Assembly (NCBI GenBank): GCA_014529385.2
Contig: CM043944.1
Location: 169,515,740-169,579,739 of the forward strand
Source of the DNA: Adiantum capillus-veneris
Taxonomy: Eukaryota > Streptophyta > Polypodiopsida > Polypodiales > Pteridaceae
Reading direction: 5' to 3'
DNA length: 64,000 nt
Of the stretch, positions 63,573-64,000 are shown in pieces. The position numbers were made by a program, and so were the translations under genes. Numbering within the stretch: position 1 is the first letter of the stretch; each line of letters starts with the position of its first letter. The notes beneath the pieces are model-generated. The model was not told the DNA's origin. It was given only the letters and a program-made list of their open reading frames with translations, and did no database searches.

Positions 63573-64000
63573 ATGAAGTCCCTTACTGACTCTCCTTCCT
63601 TACGTTCGGCCTTCTGTAGCTGAGATGCTACACCCCAAAGCACACCTTCTCGTATGTACTCCTTTAGAAACAACCTTCGAAGGGTAGGGTAGATTGTTTT
63701 CTCGTCCACCCTTAGGGTTCTATACCAATCTCCAGCCTTCCCACTTAATGTCAAGCTTAAGGCATTGCACTTATGTAGTTCGTTGCGTTCCCCTAAGGAA
63801 TCACATACTTGTTCAAACACTTCAATGTGTTTTCTAGCATCTTCGTCCCCATTGAATTTTTGCGTGAGTTTGGCAATTTGTACTGCCTTACTTCTAGGCT
63901 CTCTATCAGATGCATGACGCATATTTTCCGCGATAGATCGACCTATGGTTTGAGCAAACGCTGCCAAGTCACCTATGTGAGGAGGCAGGGCTGGTGGAGG
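63573..64000 (-). CDS. Element 3 gag, N-terminal part (runs off the window)
   Basis: Minus-strand frame open to the right edge. Residues such as FNGDEDARKHIEVFEQV, LSGKAGDWYRTL and LRRLFLKEYIREG are typical of the Retrotrans_gag capsid region of gypsy elements. It is interrupted at SVRDF by Element 5. The reading frame resumes at 58388 after one copy of the target duplication, so gag was intact when Element 5 inserted. Confidence 0.9.

Larger units (their letters stand above)
40370..64000 (-). mobile_element. Element 3: very large Ty3/gypsy retrotransposon, split by Elements 4 and 5, incomplete at right edge
   Basis: Minus-strand gag, protease-like, RT, RNase H, integrase, a post-integrase retropepsin-like ORF and a small acidic ORF can be followed from 64000 down to 41833. 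A polypurine tract is at 40592-40606. Excluding the two insertions it spans over 10 kb in this window and its 5' LTR is outside. RT motifs LDGYSGYNQ and FLDD, together with no visible chromodomain, suggest a non-chromoviral (Athila/Tat-like) lineage. At least six lesions make it inactive. The left limit is approximate. Confidence 0.85.

Overview
The window looks like nuclear DNA of a land plant with a large, repeat-rich genome. The evidence is plant-type Ty1/copia and Ty3/gypsy retrotransposons primed from initiator tRNA-Met, remnants of BRI1-type receptor kinases, a LINE, a plastid-type trnL(UAA) fragment and very dense (TC)n(AC)n microsatellites. I lean weakly towards a fern or another seed-free plant; nothing here fixes the species. 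I see no intact ordinary host gene. Nearly all long open frames belong to mobile elements.

Layout. 1-2.0 kb: two LTR-like blocks, each next to an orphan Met-tRNA primer site. 2.0-10.6 kb: AT-rich DNA with organelle-like pieces (3' end of trnL-UAA, a tRNA-Arg fold, a degenerate tRNA-like sequence) and families of short hairpins. 10.6-13.8 kb: broken receptor-kinase sequence, one kinase piece and two LRR copies, with a third LRR scrap at 3.1 kb. 13.9-28.2 kb: microsatellites, a tandem 90-bp repeat, a family of (TC)n-headed repeats, a LINE pseudogene and a second LINE remnant. 28.2-39.1 kb: a gag-only copia-like element (Element 1) split by a chromodomain gypsy element (Element 2). 39.1-40.4 kb: foldback repeats and microsatellites. 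40.4-64 kb: a very large gypsy element on the minus strand (Element 3) that runs off the right edge. It was split twice, by a plus-strand LTR element with a single 1091-codon ORF (Element 4) and by an intact copia element (Element 5).

The nesting is supported at base level. Five-base target duplications are visible for Element 1 (CCTTG), Element 2 (CCACC), Element 4 (AATAT) and Element 5 (ATGAA). Removing Elements 4 and 5 in thought restores Element 3's reading frame exactly at both sites. Removing Element 2 extends the Element 1 ORF into a copia reverse-transcriptase remnant.

The best candidates for something undescribed are: (i) Element 4, whose only large product is a coiled-coil protein without retroelement enzymes, preceded by five copies of a 24-bp CG-centred palindrome; (ii) Element 3, which carries a second retropepsin-like domain in frame after its integrase; and (iii) a 39-nt leader block shared by Elements 1 and 5, which suggests trans-mobilisation of the gag-only element.
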